Shown here: positions 36,321-44,510 of the stretch, in pieces
Numbering within the stretch: position 1 is the first letter of the stretch
Layout: the number at the start of each line of letters is the position of its first letter
NCBI GenBank assembly: GCA_902500755.1
Contig: CABVRV010000002.1
Span: 25,330-89,329 of the forward strand
DNA length: 64,000 bases
Direction of reading: 5' to 3'
From: an uncultured Nitrospira sp.
GTDB lineage: Bacteria; Nitrospirota; Nitrospiria; Nitrospirales; Nitrospiraceae
The notes under the pieces: generated by a model
Told to the model about the DNA's origin: nothing
The model's database searches: none
The model's input: only the letters and a program-made list of their open reading frames with translations
Translations under genes and position numbers: made by a program

Positions 36321-38345
36321 CTAGAGAGGCAAATCGTAATTGATCCGCACGCCGCCAAAGATCGAGCGAATCGGCGTGCCGAAGAACAGGATTTCTTCGT
36401 ACTTCTCGTTGAACATATTGTCCAAACGGAGATAGGCCTGCACGGACTTCGTCACGTCATAGCTCGCGGACAGATTCCAAACGACAAAAGATGGAGTCGC
36501 AAAGCTATTTCCAACATTGCCGAACCGCTCCCCGACATAGCGTCCCTCCAGATTGGCTCGCAAACTTTCCACAGGCTGATAGCTGATGACGGTCGAAATC
36601 TGATGGAGGGGCCATCTTGGAAGGCGTGTGTCCGAGCCGCTACTGATGTCCCGCGTCGCGGCATACGTGTACTGGATCTGCAGGTCCAAGTTTTTTATCC
36701 ATGGTCTATCACGGAATAATTTGAGCTTCGTGCTGACTTCTAGGCCTTCCGCTCTCGCCAATCCGACATTCTGCGCGCAGAACCCAAACGAACCGGGACC
36801 CGTACATTCGGTCGGATCGAAGACCGACAAGATCAAATTACGGTAACGCGTCCAAAAATAGCCTACGCTGATCGAACCCCTATCATCCGGCAAGGTTTGT
36901 TCAATGGCTGCGTCGAGCGCTTGGCTCTTCTCGGGTTGCAAGTTCGGGTTCCCGAATCCCGGGAAAAACAGCTCATTGATTGTCGGAGCTCGAAATCCTG
37001 TCGAATAACTGCCTCGTAACTTCGTGTCCGTTTCTCGATGCAGGTATCCTCCAGTCACCCGATAGGTTGTGGCGCTTCCGACCACGTTATATTCGTCCTG
37101 CCGAATACCGGCGGTTCCGAACACACGATCCCAGAGGTTCAACTGGGCTTCCCCAAATCCTGCATGGCTACTCAGGATCTTATCCGTAAAGGTAGCGGTC
37201 TGTGTGAGCAGATCCGTGTTGCTCCCTTTCTGTTCTCGATACTGATATCCTGCCGTCAATATGAGGGGTTTCCCGACTTGGAAGTTGTGCTGCCATTCAA
37301 CCCGATTACTGGTTGTTCCAATTTTAGATCTGAACGGGAACCCGATCGGTCCCCCTGCACCCGTCACAAGATTCCGTTCAACTGCGCCGCCATCACTCAC
37401 GAGGTTCTCAGTTGCACGTGACATAGTGAGCTTTTGTAACCACCAGGCAGTAATCGGCTGGGCATAGTTTCCAGCAAAGACGTATTGGGTACTTTTCGAT
37501 CTGGCACCAAACACATCAGCCGGATCCGACGCGAATGTGACTGGATTGAACGCGAATCCGTCGAAATTCACAATGCCTTCCAACCATCGGAAACTAAATT
37601 CTAGCCGTCCATCCTTTGGCAAGTCTGCACCCAGTCGGACAGATCCCTGCCAGTTGTGATAGCCATCACGCTCGGCTGCACCACGCCGGTAGTTGATGGC
37701 TGAAAAGCCGGCCGTATCCAAACGCGCGATCGATCCTGAAAAATCAATGGGGCCCTTCTTCCCGGACAGGCTGCCGCCTTCTCGAATCGTGTTGAATGAT
37801 CCGTATTCGGCAAACGCTGACACATTGGGTTTGTCACGTCCACGTTTGGTCGTGATGTTAATCACACCACCCATGGCATCCGACCCCCACAGCATGCTCT
37901 GGCTGCCGCGCAAGATTTCAATCCGCTCAATGTTGTCCGACGTCAAGTTGGCAAAGTCGTAACTCCCGTCCGTGGCACTGTTGACGATCGCGCCATCAAT
38001 CAAGACAAGCGTCTGCTGTGGCGTGCCTCCACGCATTCGTACGCCGACCGTTGTTCCAAGTCCTCCACTTTGAAAAACAGCCAGTCCCGATGCCCATCGA
38101 AGCGCTTCTGTAACCGTTCTGATCTTCCGTTGTTGCAGTTCTTCGCCCGTGATGACTTCCACGGCACTGGTGACTTGCTTGGCAGGCATTTCAGTCTTGG
38201 TTGCGCTGACGATGACGTCAGGAGCTTCAAGGTCAGGCTTGTCGGCCATCGCGACTTCCTGAGCCGAGACGGGATATGCGAAAGCGATACTCCACAAACT
38301 GAGGGCACACGCACGGAAAAAATGACGAACTGAAAACCACAACAT
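36321..38345 (-). CDS. TonB-dependent outer-membrane receptor, BtuB-like
   Basis: About 674 residues. Signal peptide (1-27, ending VSAQ), then a plug domain (DVIVSATKTEM, EVITGEELQQRKIRTV, DGAIVNSATDG, RGSQSMLWGSDAMGGVINI) and a 22-strand-type barrel to the end. The start is the ATG with AAAGGGAGG upstream; upstream codons in frame belong to the riboswitch. BtuB-like by context (riboswitch-controlled, first gene of the cobalamin operon) rather than by proven specificity; the TonB box is not certain. The last residue is Leu rather than the usual Phe. Confidence 0.88.
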   Translation of the reverse strand: MLWFSVRHFFRACALSLWSIAFAYPVSAQEVAMADKPDLEAPDVIVSATKTEMPAKQVTSAVEVITGEELQQRKIRTVTEALRWASGLAVFQSGGLGTTVGVRMRGGTPQQTLVLIDGAIVNSATDGSYDFANLTSDNIERIEILRGSQSMLWGSDAMGGVINITTKRGRDKPNVSAFAEYGSFNTIREGGSLSGKKGPIDFSGSIARLDTAGFSAINYRRGAAERDGYHNWQGSVRLGADLPKDGRLEFSFRWLEGIVNFDGFAFNPVTFASDPADVFGARSKSTQYVFAGNYAQPITAWWLQKLTMSRATENLVSDGGAVERNLVTGAGGPIGFPFRSKIGTTSNRVEWQHNFQVGKPLILTAGYQYREQKGSNTDLLTQTATFTDKILSSHAGFGEAQLNLWDRVFGTAGIRQDEYNVVGSATTYRVTGGYLHRETDTKLRGSYSTGFRAPTINELFFPGFGNPNLQPEKSQALDAAIEQTLPDDRGSISVGYFWTRYRNLILSVFDPTECTGPGSFGFCAQNVGLARAEGLEVSTKLKLFRDRPWIKNLDLQIQYTYAATRDISSGSDTRLPRWPLHQISTVISYQPVESLRANLEGRYVGERFGNVGNSFATPSFVVWNLSASYDVTKSVQAYLRLDNMFNEKYEEILFFGTPIRSIFGGVRINYDLPL

Positions 38346-38374
38346 GAAAACCTCCCTTTGACTCGAAGGGTGTC

Positions 38375-38540
38375 GATAATCCCGGCAGTTGGGTCTCCTG
38401 ACTTGCGGATCGTCGTGTTCTCTGCGCCTTCCCATGTGCCGAGGCACACAGTGGCGTCAGGCAGAGTCACTCCCCGCTTACAGTGGCGGCACCGTGATGG
38501 ATTTGCACCATCTTCCCCGTCGCTGACGGTATGACCTTAA
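38375..38540 (-). promoter_or_regulatory. Cobalamin riboswitch 1 (upstream of the TonB receptor/cob operon)
   Basis: On the minus strand the conserved words appear in order: GGTGCAAATCC, GCCGCCACTGTAA, GCCACTG, TGGGAAGG and the B12 box AAGTCAGGAGACC (about 38392-38404). The peripheral hairpin between GCCACTG and TGGGAAGG is short (TGTGCC/GGCACA). About 45 bases separate the B12 box from the ATG. In that gap CCCTT can pair with AAGGG of the ribosome site, so translation initiation is the probable control point; no T-run terminator is visible. Confidence 0.9.
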
Positions 38541-38567
38541 AGAATCCCCCCAGAATAAGTGTTGCGC

Positions 38568-38601
38568 ACCCTGCATCCTATGCAGGAGAGGGGTGCCTCT
38601 C
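38568..38601. repeat. Perfect inverted repeat between the two B12 operons
   Basis: CCTGCAT/ATGCAGG with a three-base centre, extended by GCACC/GGGTGC outside. It lies between the nitrilase stop and riboswitch 1. It has no T-run on either strand, so it could be a terminator of weak form or a protein-binding site. Confidence 0.4.
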
Positions 38602-38681
38602 TTCCTGCTGACATCAGTCTGCATCGGTCGATCGAGCATTCTTGACCCACCGAACTGTCATCTCCACGATCACGCGTCGTA

Positions 38682-39452
38682 TCACCGCCGGATATAGTCA
38701 ACAGAATACTTTGAAGAACGCAGCCTCATGGCGTCGAAATCCCAGTTGAACGTCAGCACGGCGGGTTTCTTGGACGTGTGTACGAGCAGGCGCGTACCGT
38801 CCTTCACAACAAGACTCGGCGCCTTCCAAAAGTCCAACGTCTTTTCTGCGCCGGTTCGATTACAGACAATCAAAGGCAACCCTGTTTCATGGGTCCGTTG
38901 CTCCCATTCCCCATTTGGACCGTGAATGCCGGGACCCCACGACGCCGGCGACACCAACATCTGAGCCCCTTCAAACTTCATGGCCCGAGCAATATTCGAC
39001 GTATAGACATCGGCGCACACAAGCACACCCACCCTGATACCGTTGCACTCGATCGGAGCGACACTGTCGCCGGGACTCGACCATGAGAGGGAATCGCTCG
39101 CCACATTAATCTTGCGATGTTTGCCGGTTATCTCGCCGGTTGGGCCGATGACAAACACCGAATTGTAGAGCCGAGGGCCGTCTCGTTCAGGACAGGCGAG
39201 AAATACGGTTCGTTTCAAAGTCCTAACCAGCTTGCAGACCTGCTGCATCCAGACATCAGGCTGTGGCTGTATCCACTCCGTACCGACAATGTGGGCAAAC
39301 TGCAGTCCGCAGACCGCCAACTCGGGCGTCACGATCCACGCAGCTCCGATTGTAGCGGCATGTTTGATGGCCTCGACAATCAAACGTCGGTTCTGCTCGA
39401 TTGCCCCGGGAACCGTCTCAAGATGGAGCAGTGCGATTGTGCCCGTTCTCAT
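38682..39452 (-). CDS. Carbon-nitrogen hydrolase (nitrilase superfamily)
   Basis: About 256 residues with the full nitrilase triad: Glu in TPELAVCG (about 43), Lys in KHRKINV (about 113) and Cys in VLVCADVY (about 148). It cleaves or forms a C-N bond in an amide or nitrile; the substrate is unknown. The ATG lies one base after the stop of the ABC ATPase gene, in the same operon as btuFCD and under the second cobalamin riboswitch. That placement suggests a corrinoid amide or similar as substrate, but nothing in the sequence proves it. Single-domain, no signal peptide. Confidence 0.85.
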   Translation of the reverse strand: MRTGTIALLHLETVPGAIEQNRRLIVEAIKHAATIGAAWIVTPELAVCGLQFAHIVGTEWIQPQPDVWMQQVCKLVRTLKRTVFLACPERDGPRLYNSVFVIGPTGEITGKHRKINVASDSLSWSSPGDSVAPIECNGIRVGVLVCADVYTSNIARAMKFEGAQMLVSPASWGPGIHGPNGEWEQRTHETGLPLIVCNRTGAEKTLDFWKAPSLVVKDGTRLLVHTSKKPAVLTFNWDFDAMRLRSSKYSVDYIRR

Positions 39453-39453
39453 A

Positions 39454-40356
39454 CTACGTCCCACCCGATAGTTGGCGTCCAGGGAGCGTCACCCTCGGCA
39501 ATCCAGACACAGGATGCCGATCCACCAGGACTCGACATCGATACACTGCTTCCAGCACGTCAGGCTCGATCACTTCTTCCGGATACCCATGCCGCACCAC
39601 CTGTCCGTTGTCTAACAGCAGGATTCGGTCGCAGTACTGCCCGACGAGATTCAAATCATGGGACACCAGGACGACCGTCAAGCCGTGCGTTTCCTTCAAC
39701 CGTCGCAACAGCGAGCAAATTTCAACCTGATGTTGGAGATCAAGAAACGCCGTCGGCTCGTCGAGAAGCAAGACCTTTGGAGTCTGAGCCAGCGCTCGCG
39801 CAATCAAGACCCGCTGCCGCTCTCCCCCGGAGAGATCCGTGACTACCCGATGGGCCACATGTCCGATGTCCATCGTCGCCATCGCCTGCTCCGCGATCGC
39901 GATGTCTTGATGGCTTTCCCATCCAAATCCTCCGGTCCATCGGCCACGGGGTCGATGAGGGAAACGGCCCATGATAACGGTTTCTGCAACGGTAAACGGA
40001 AACAGCTGCTGCGTATCTTGCGGCACAACGCCAGCGACACAGGCCACATCCTGTTGAGTCATCGAAGCCAAGTTCTGACCGAACAAGCTGACGCGACCTT
40101 CCTGTGGAGTCAGGACCCTTGCCAACACTTTCAGCAAGGATGTTTTTCCCGATCCGTTCGGGCCGACGACACCCAGCACCTCACCTTTTTGAACGCGCAA
40201 GGAGATGCCCTCAAGAATCCATCGGGTGGCATCCGATCCCCTTGACCGGTAGCGAAATCGAACGGATTGCACGTCGTACGCCGGATATGGCTGGAGAACA
40301 CCGACTGAACCGACACCCGCTGCCCGCGTTGATCTGCTGTCAAACAACTCACTCAC
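39454..40356 (-). CDS. ABC transporter ATP-binding protein, cobalamin/iron-siderophore type (BtuD-like)
   Basis: A 300-residue ATPase. Walker A is VVGPNGSGKTS (about 60), Q-loop VVPQDTQ, signature LSGGERQRVLIA, Walker B VLLLDEPTAFLDLQ and switch His in LVSHDLN. An N-terminal extension of ~25 residues precedes the first strand. It starts with GTG overlapping the permease stop (GTGA). With the permease and binding protein it forms an importer; the riboswitch upstream supports cobalamin or a precursor as cargo. Confidence 0.9.
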   Translation of the reverse strand: MSELFDSRSTRAAGVGSVGVLQPYPAYDVQSVRFRYRSRGSDATRWILEGISLRVQKGEVLGVVGPNGSGKTSLLKVLARVLTPQEGRVSLFGQNLASMTQQDVACVAGVVPQDTQQLFPFTVAETVIMGRFPHRPRGRWTGGFGWESHQDIAIAEQAMATMDIGHVAHRVVTDLSGGERQRVLIARALAQTPKVLLLDEPTAFLDLQHQVEICSLLRRLKETHGLTVVLVSHDLNLVGQYCDRILLLDNGQVVRHGYPEEVIEPDVLEAVYRCRVLVDRHPVSGLPRVTLPGRQLSGGT

Positions 40357-41495
40357 GCCAAGCGATCCTTTCGCCAGAGCAGGAGATACACGAAGAACGG
40401 GCCACCGGCCAGAGCCGTAATGATGCCCACTGGAATCTCCGCAGGCGATATCATGGTCCGCGCAATCGTATCGGAACCCATAAGAAAGGTGCCGCCAACC
40501 AGAGCCGACGCGGGAAGAAGCAGCCGATGGTCCGCGCCTGTAACCAACCGCACGGCGTGGGGAACGACCATGCCGATAAATCCGATCATGCCGCTGACCG
40601 ATACCACCGCTCCCGTGACCAATGCGGCCAAGATAAAAATAGACCGCTTTGCCCGTTCCGTATCGACACCGAGAGTGCGAGCGACTTCTTCTCCTAGCGC
40701 CAAAACGTTTAATGCTCGCATTTGAACGAACAGGAGGACAAGGCCGATTGAAAGATACACGGCAAGTCCAACCAGACCGCCGTAAGTGGGGGCCGTCAGC
40801 GTGCCCATCAACCAGGCCATCATCCCGTACGAACGATTCGGCTCCAGGATCGACGTAATAAACATGATCAAGGCCGAAAAGATGGCGTTCAGAATCACCC
40901 CGGTCAGCAGCAGACTATGGATGGGCAACTGCTCATAGCTGGCAGCCATTCGATAGACGATCACTAACGCCAAGAGGCCCCCGGCAAATCCGCAGACCGG
41001 CAAGGTGGTTTCCGCCAAAAATGTGGTGCCCGCTCCGAGCAAGACCCCCACCGCAGCTCCAAGGGCGGCGCCGCTCGAAACGCCCAACACATAGGGATCG
41101 GCTAATGGGTTCCGCAACAGCGCCTGGAGGGCCACCCCGACCGATGCCAGGGAGCAACCGACCAAGAAACCCAGCAGAATTCTCGGCAGTCGGACCTGCA
41201 ACAGAATGACGTCCACGACATCCGATGTCCCGCCGTCGATTTCCTTGCGGCTTATGGCGTCGATAAACACCCGCAAGATCTCGCCATACGCAATCGGTTG
41301 TGCGCCGAAATGAAGGCATATCACGCAGACCGCCATCGCCGTGAAAGCAAGAATTCCCATCGTCGCCATCCAGCGTGAATTAGTGAGGATGGCGCCTTGA
41401 GCGACCATGCCGCGAGCCGAGTCCACGCGACACGATTCGTCGGGTGAGACCCCGATACACGAACCAGACTCACTCGTGACAGGGGCCTGCTTCAA
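40353..41495 (-). CDS. FecCD-family ABC permease (BtuC-like)
   Basis: A 380-residue permease with about ten membrane helices. Family words are 'LPRILLGFLVGCSLASVG', 'ADPYVLGVSSGAALGAA' and the coupling loop 'GFIGMVVPHAVRLVTG'. A ~45-residue hydrophilic N-terminal extension is present when read from the TTG (preceded by GAGG); an ATG at codon 30 would shorten it. It is the inner-membrane channel for corrinoid uptake from the periplasm. It ends in a GTGA overlap with the ATPase. Confidence 0.9.
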   Translation of the reverse strand: MKQAPVTSESGSCIGVSPDESCRVDSARGMVAQGAILTNSRWMATMGILAFTAMAVCVICLHFGAQPIAYGEILRVFIDAISRKEIDGGTSDVVDVILLQVRLPRILLGFLVGCSLASVGVALQALLRNPLADPYVLGVSSGAALGAAVGVLLGAGTTFLAETTLPVCGFAGGLLALVIVYRMAASYEQLPIHSLLLTGVILNAIFSALIMFITSILEPNRSYGMMAWLMGTLTAPTYGGLVGLAVYLSIGLVLLFVQMRALNVLALGEEVARTLGVDTERAKRSIFILAALVTGAVVSVSGMIGFIGMVVPHAVRLVTGADHRLLLPASALVGGTFLMGSDTIARTMISPAEIPVGIITALAGGPFFVYLLLWRKDRLA

Positions 41496-41502
41496 TGGAA
41501 CC

Positions 41503-42510
41503 TCATGGATGAACAGCGCCTTCGCCGAAATCGAACATTTCCGGATGAATGGCGCGGGCGAGCTCTTCCAGGGCCTCGATGACTCGAGGGCCTGGACGAT
41601 TCAATAAGTTCGAGGAGACTTCACGAAAGCGCTGCTGCTTGACGGCCGAGAGTGTGTCCCAGCGCCGCCATTGTTGTTGCTCGCTGCGCGGCACCGTCTC
41701 CACTACGCCGCTGGGAAAGATCAACACCTCCGGATCGTCCTTCAGCACCACCTCCATGCTCAGTTTTGGATAGGCAACACCGGCCTGTGCCGCAATGTTG
41801 AGCCCTCCGGCAAGGCCGATCATTTGGTGAATGAAACTTCCCGGTCCCACACTGATTAGCGGCTGGCTATTCAGCACATACAGCACGCGCCGCGGCGGCG
41901 GTGTTTCGACTTTGCGTCGAATCTCCGCGATCCGTTGACGCATCCTCTGAGTCACTTCATTGGCGGCAGAAACTTTCTCAAACATCTTTCCTAATGTGTG
42001 AATTTGCAGCAGGATATCTTCCACCGTTTGAGCATCGAGAACGAACAGAGGAATTTTCAGCTGATCGAGCTTCGCCTGCAGATCCGAACGGAGAAAATCT
42101 CTTGGCGCAAGGACTAATTCCGGCCGTAGCGCAATCAAGGCTTCCGCGCTCGGATTCGAATACCCCACCTTGGCTTTCGATTTCGCCTCCGCCGGATAGT
42201 CACAAAACTCGGTCACGCCGACGATCTGTTCATCCAGCCCGATCGCAAACAGCATTTCGGTAATACTCGGAGCGAGCGAGACCACACGAGCGGGCGGTTT
42301 GGCGAGGTAGATCCTATGCCCGACGTCATCCACAAAAGCCCGCGAGGACACATGCGCCATAAAGGGCATGCCGGTCAAAATTCCTGGTTGTCGTCGCTTC
42401 ATCTCACTGCACCCATCTCCGCTACACCCATCAGCTGAAGAAAGAAGCATCAGCAGCGCAGCCACAAGGCTCAGTGCGCTGACGAAAAGGCATCGCTCCC
42501 ATCGACTCAA
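41503..42510 (-). CDS. Periplasmic cobalamin-binding protein (BtuF-like)
   Basis: About 335 residues: a signal/anchor helix (about 8-24; LFVSALSLVAALLMLL) and a Peripla_BP_2 domain ('RVVSLAPSITEMLFAIGL', 'VGVTEFCDYP', 'KVGYSNPSAEALIALRPELVLA'). The start is uncertain. The open frame continues upstream to 42636, but that ATG is inside the riboswitch B12 box, and an ATG at 42564 is followed at once by the riboswitch terminator. A TTG at 42510, eight bases after AGGA, is past the terminator and gives a normal signal sequence, so it is chosen here. It captures corrinoid for BtuC/BtuD. Confidence 0.8.
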   Translation of the reverse strand: MSRWERCLFVSALSLVAALLMLLSSADGCSGDGCSEMKRRQPGILTGMPFMAHVSSRAFVDDVGHRIYLAKPPARVVSLAPSITEMLFAIGLDEQIVGVTEFCDYPAEAKSKAKVGYSNPSAEALIALRPELVLAPRDFLRSDLQAKLDQLKIPLFVLDAQTVEDILLQIHTLGKMFEKVSAANEVTQRMRQRIAEIRRKVETPPPRRVLYVLNSQPLISVGPGSFIHQMIGLAGGLNIAAQAGVAYPKLSMEVVLKDDPEVLIFPSGVVETVPRSEQQQWRRWDTLSAVKQQRFREVSSNLLNRPGPRVIEALEELARAIHPEMFDFGEGAVHP

Positions 42511-42511
42511 A

Positions 42512-42548
42512 TAAAAAATCCTCAAGGCCTGGGTAGACCCTGAGGATT
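42512..42548 (-). terminator. Rho-independent terminator of cobalamin riboswitch 2
   Basis: Read on the minus strand, ATCCTCA...TGAGGAT form a 7-bp or longer stem (extended inside by GGG/CCC) followed by TTTTTT. It sits about 60 bases after the B12 box and before the likely btuF start, so it is the expression platform. Ligand binding would favour termination. Confidence 0.8.
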
Positions 42549-42607
42549 GCACCCGCTGCTTCATCCTCACCTGCTCCCCAGCCTCGAGGGAACAAAGATC
42601 AACCTCT

Positions 42608-42825
42608 CTGAGCAGGTCTTCTGGCTCATGGTTCATCCTACTCCCCGAGCCTTCCCAGCCAACACGTGACGCGTCATTCGTTATTCGTGAAGCGCTGGAA
42701 TGAAAACTCCTACGAAATACGCTTCACGAGATACGTTTCACGTGCGAGACAGTGGCCTGTCCGGGTTTCGTCCCCATTCACAGCGGCGGGACCGCGAGGG
42801 CTTTCCACCCTCTTCCCTTACTCAG
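42608..42825 (-). promoter_or_regulatory. Cobalamin riboswitch 2 (upstream of btuFCD-nitrilase) with long hairpin insert
   Basis: Conserved aptamer words on the minus strand: AGGGAAGAGGGTGGAAA, GCGGTCCCGCCGCTGTGA, GGCCACTG, TGGGAAGGC and B12 box GAGCCAGAAGACCTGC (about 42612-42627). P1 is CTGAG/CTCAG at the ends. Where riboswitch 1 has a 14-base hairpin, this one has about 90 bases that can fold into a long stem (CACGTGA/TCACGTG, then CTCGTGAAGCG/CGCTTCACGAA). The 5' part of the longest btuF frame lies inside it. Confidence 0.88.
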
Positions 42826-43042
42826 GAGTCACAATGGGCAGCACAATAGGAGAGAGTCGCAAAATTTGTCAAGTTCAATCCTGTCGGCTGAGGCTTCTAC
42901 GACCTTGGATGCCGATATCCTCTCTTCAAATAGGATTACGAGCCTCTGCGAAGCCACACGCTCAGGACGCTTGTGAGTGTTTATCCTGCTGTGGTACTAT
43001 CCCACCGTTATGTGTGGGCTCACCTAGGCAAGGAGTACGAAC
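42826..43042. other. Intergenic region upstream of riboswitch 2 and rpmB
   Basis: About 215 bp between divergent units. It should hold the promoters of the btu operon (minus) and rpmB (plus). No ORF, repeat or clear box was recognised; 'GGCTTCTACGACC' and AT-rich stretches near 42850-42900 are unremarkable. Confidence 0.4.
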
Positions 43043-43234
43043 GTGGCACTCATGTGTGAGATTTGTCAGAAGAAGCCTGTATCCGGGAACAATGTCAGCC
43101 ACGCCAACAATAAAACCAGGCGTGTGTTTAATCCGAACATCCAGACGGTTCGCGCGGTGGTCGGGAAGAGTCACAAACGGATCCGCGTGTGCACTCGCTG
43201 TTTGCGGTCAGGATTGGTCCAAAAAGCGGTTTAA
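43043..43234 (+). CDS. rpmB: Ribosomal protein bL28
   Basis: A 63-residue 50S subunit protein. Family words: CEICQKKPVSGNNVSHANNKT at the N-terminus and 'RIRVCTRCLRSG' near the end. It is of the zinc-binding type with two CxxC pairs (C5/C8 and the pair near 50). Begins at GTG; a possible ATG three codons later would drop part of the first strand. A single-gene unit directly after a 400-bp region that holds riboswitch 2. Confidence 0.95.
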   Translation: MALMCEICQKKPVSGNNVSHANNKTRRVFNPNIQTVRAVVGKSHKRIRVCTRCLRSGLVQKAV

Positions 43235-43258
43235 CACCCCTCCTCCTTTCCAAGGACA

Positions 43259-43570
43259 TTACGGCGCTCCCCAGAGCATCCGGCCGCCTCGGTCTACCAA
43301 TTTAATGACCGAGGGTTCATCAGGAGAAAGCGTTAAAGTCCGGCCACCGTCCTTGCTTCTGAGCACGAGCCCAACTTCCCCGTTCGCGTCCAGGCCAAGG
43401 CCTGCTCGCGCGTTCCCTCTCGCATCCAGCAGTAGAAACTCCTCGGCATTCACCCCATTCGGCTTCTGCGCCTCCACAGACGTTGAAGCAAAAATCTGGG
43501 TACCGAGTATCCCACCGACTATTCCGCCAAGAAATGCTGCTGCGCAAAGCACGAGCATTTGTTTCTGCAT
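43259..43570 (-). CDS. Small membrane-anchored protein with Gly/Asp beta motifs
   Basis: 103 residues from the ATG at 43570. One N-terminal helix (about 5-25; LCAAAFLGGIVGGILG) acts as anchor or signal. The rest shows repeats of the type 'FLLLDARGNARAGLGLDANGEVGLVL', a pattern of short beta strands seen in many uncharacterised exported proteins. It converges on rpmB with 24 bp between. No function is known. Confidence 0.6.
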   Translation of the reverse strand: MQKQMLVLCAAAFLGGIVGGILGTQIFASTSVEAQKPNGVNAEEFLLLDARGNARAGLGLDANGEVGLVLRSKDGGRTLTLSPDEPSVIKLVDRGGRMLWGAP

Positions 43571-43837
43571 CACGACTAATCCTTTCGCAAAATGAGGAGA
43601 GAAACCGAAAGTGAGAGAAATGATCCTATGCGAGATGGCGGAGAACGGCAACTATCGCGTGCCCCGTCAAAAAATCAGTTGACTCAAAGAAAGCCTGCAG
43701 AGAACAAAGAGACAGAACTTTCACTCACGACAATGAGCTTGAGGAATGGCATCTCGTGGGAAATGCCACTCCACCGCTCGTACCGCTATGCAGCAAGATA
43801 AGGTACCTGTTTGATAGATTCTGTGATTCGAACGACC

Positions 43838-44329
43838 TTACGGCTTCGTGCCGGTAAAGACGAATCCGTTCGTTCTATTGCTGTTCAACGCAGCGCTGTA
43901 GAGTGTCTTGATTCCGGCATCATACGTTCCTATCCCGTTTACAGTGTCTGCTCCGTTACTACAGCCGGGTTGCCCATCGAATGTGACCGTGATGTTAAAT
44001 ACATTCCCACGTACCCGCGGCGAAAATGATCCAGTGAACGTGCATCCTGTAGTGGAACTACCGGAGATAACGCCATTGGGTGATAGCTGAACGGTCACGG
44101 TTTCGGTCGCAGTGACTGAACCAGTGTAGGTCCCTGCTACAGCATTCATATCCGGAACCAGATCATAATCACTCTCGTATGTCGTCGTAACGGAAGTACT
44201 CGGCCCGCCGATCAAATAGACAACTGTGCCATTCAGACTTTGCTTCATCGTATAGCTGCCAGTAATGGTGGCATCGAGTGTTTTCCCCGTCTCAAAATTA
44301 AAATCCTTGGCGTTTGACGAGGTGATCAC
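43838..44329 (-). pseudogene. 5'-truncated exported beta-rich protein fragment
   Basis: An open frame of 163 codons (GTG) that also stays open upstream as far as a TAA inside the tRNA-derived repeat; no ATG or ribosome site is found there. The product is Gly/Ser/Thr-rich and beta-like (ATITGSYT, GTYTGSVTATETVTVQL, TGSFSPRVRGNVFNITV), as in exported lipoproteins, but signal peptide and start are missing. It ends next to the repeat, so its front was probably lost when the repeat arose. It could still be expressed from the GTG; this cannot be excluded. Confidence 0.45.
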
Positions 44330-44360
44330 ACCATTTTGCGAGGTACTATCGCCCTGTAGA

Positions 44361-44460
44361 ACCCTTGAGGTGTCTATCCGCTCGCCTTAACCACGATAAA
44401 ACGATACAACCCTCGCTGTCGGGGCAAGCAAGGTTTGGAGCGGGCGATGGGATTTGAACC
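44361..44460 (-). repeat. Direct repeat copy A with 3' end of tRNA-Gly
   Basis: About 100 bp very similar to 44511-44609, offset by 149-150 bp. It includes AGCGGGCGATGGGATTTGAA, the 3' acceptor and T-arm of the tRNA-Gly gene, plus about 75 bp of the sequence beyond the tRNA. The rest of the tRNA is absent. This looks like an attachment-site or tandem-duplication scar. Confidence 0.75.
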
Positions 44461-44510
44461 GCACTCCGTCGCCGGATCGGCTCTGAAGCTTGCCTCCTGG
44501 CTCCTGCACA

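Noticed and set aside
39117-39842. 241-codon plus-strand frame antisense to nitrilase and BtuD
   Set aside because: Both minus-strand genes have complete catalytic motifs; the frame is a shadow.
42666-43595. 309-codon plus-strand frame across riboswitch 2, rpmB and beyond
   Set aside because: It runs through an RNA aptamer and a different-frame ribosomal protein gene; not credible as a protein.
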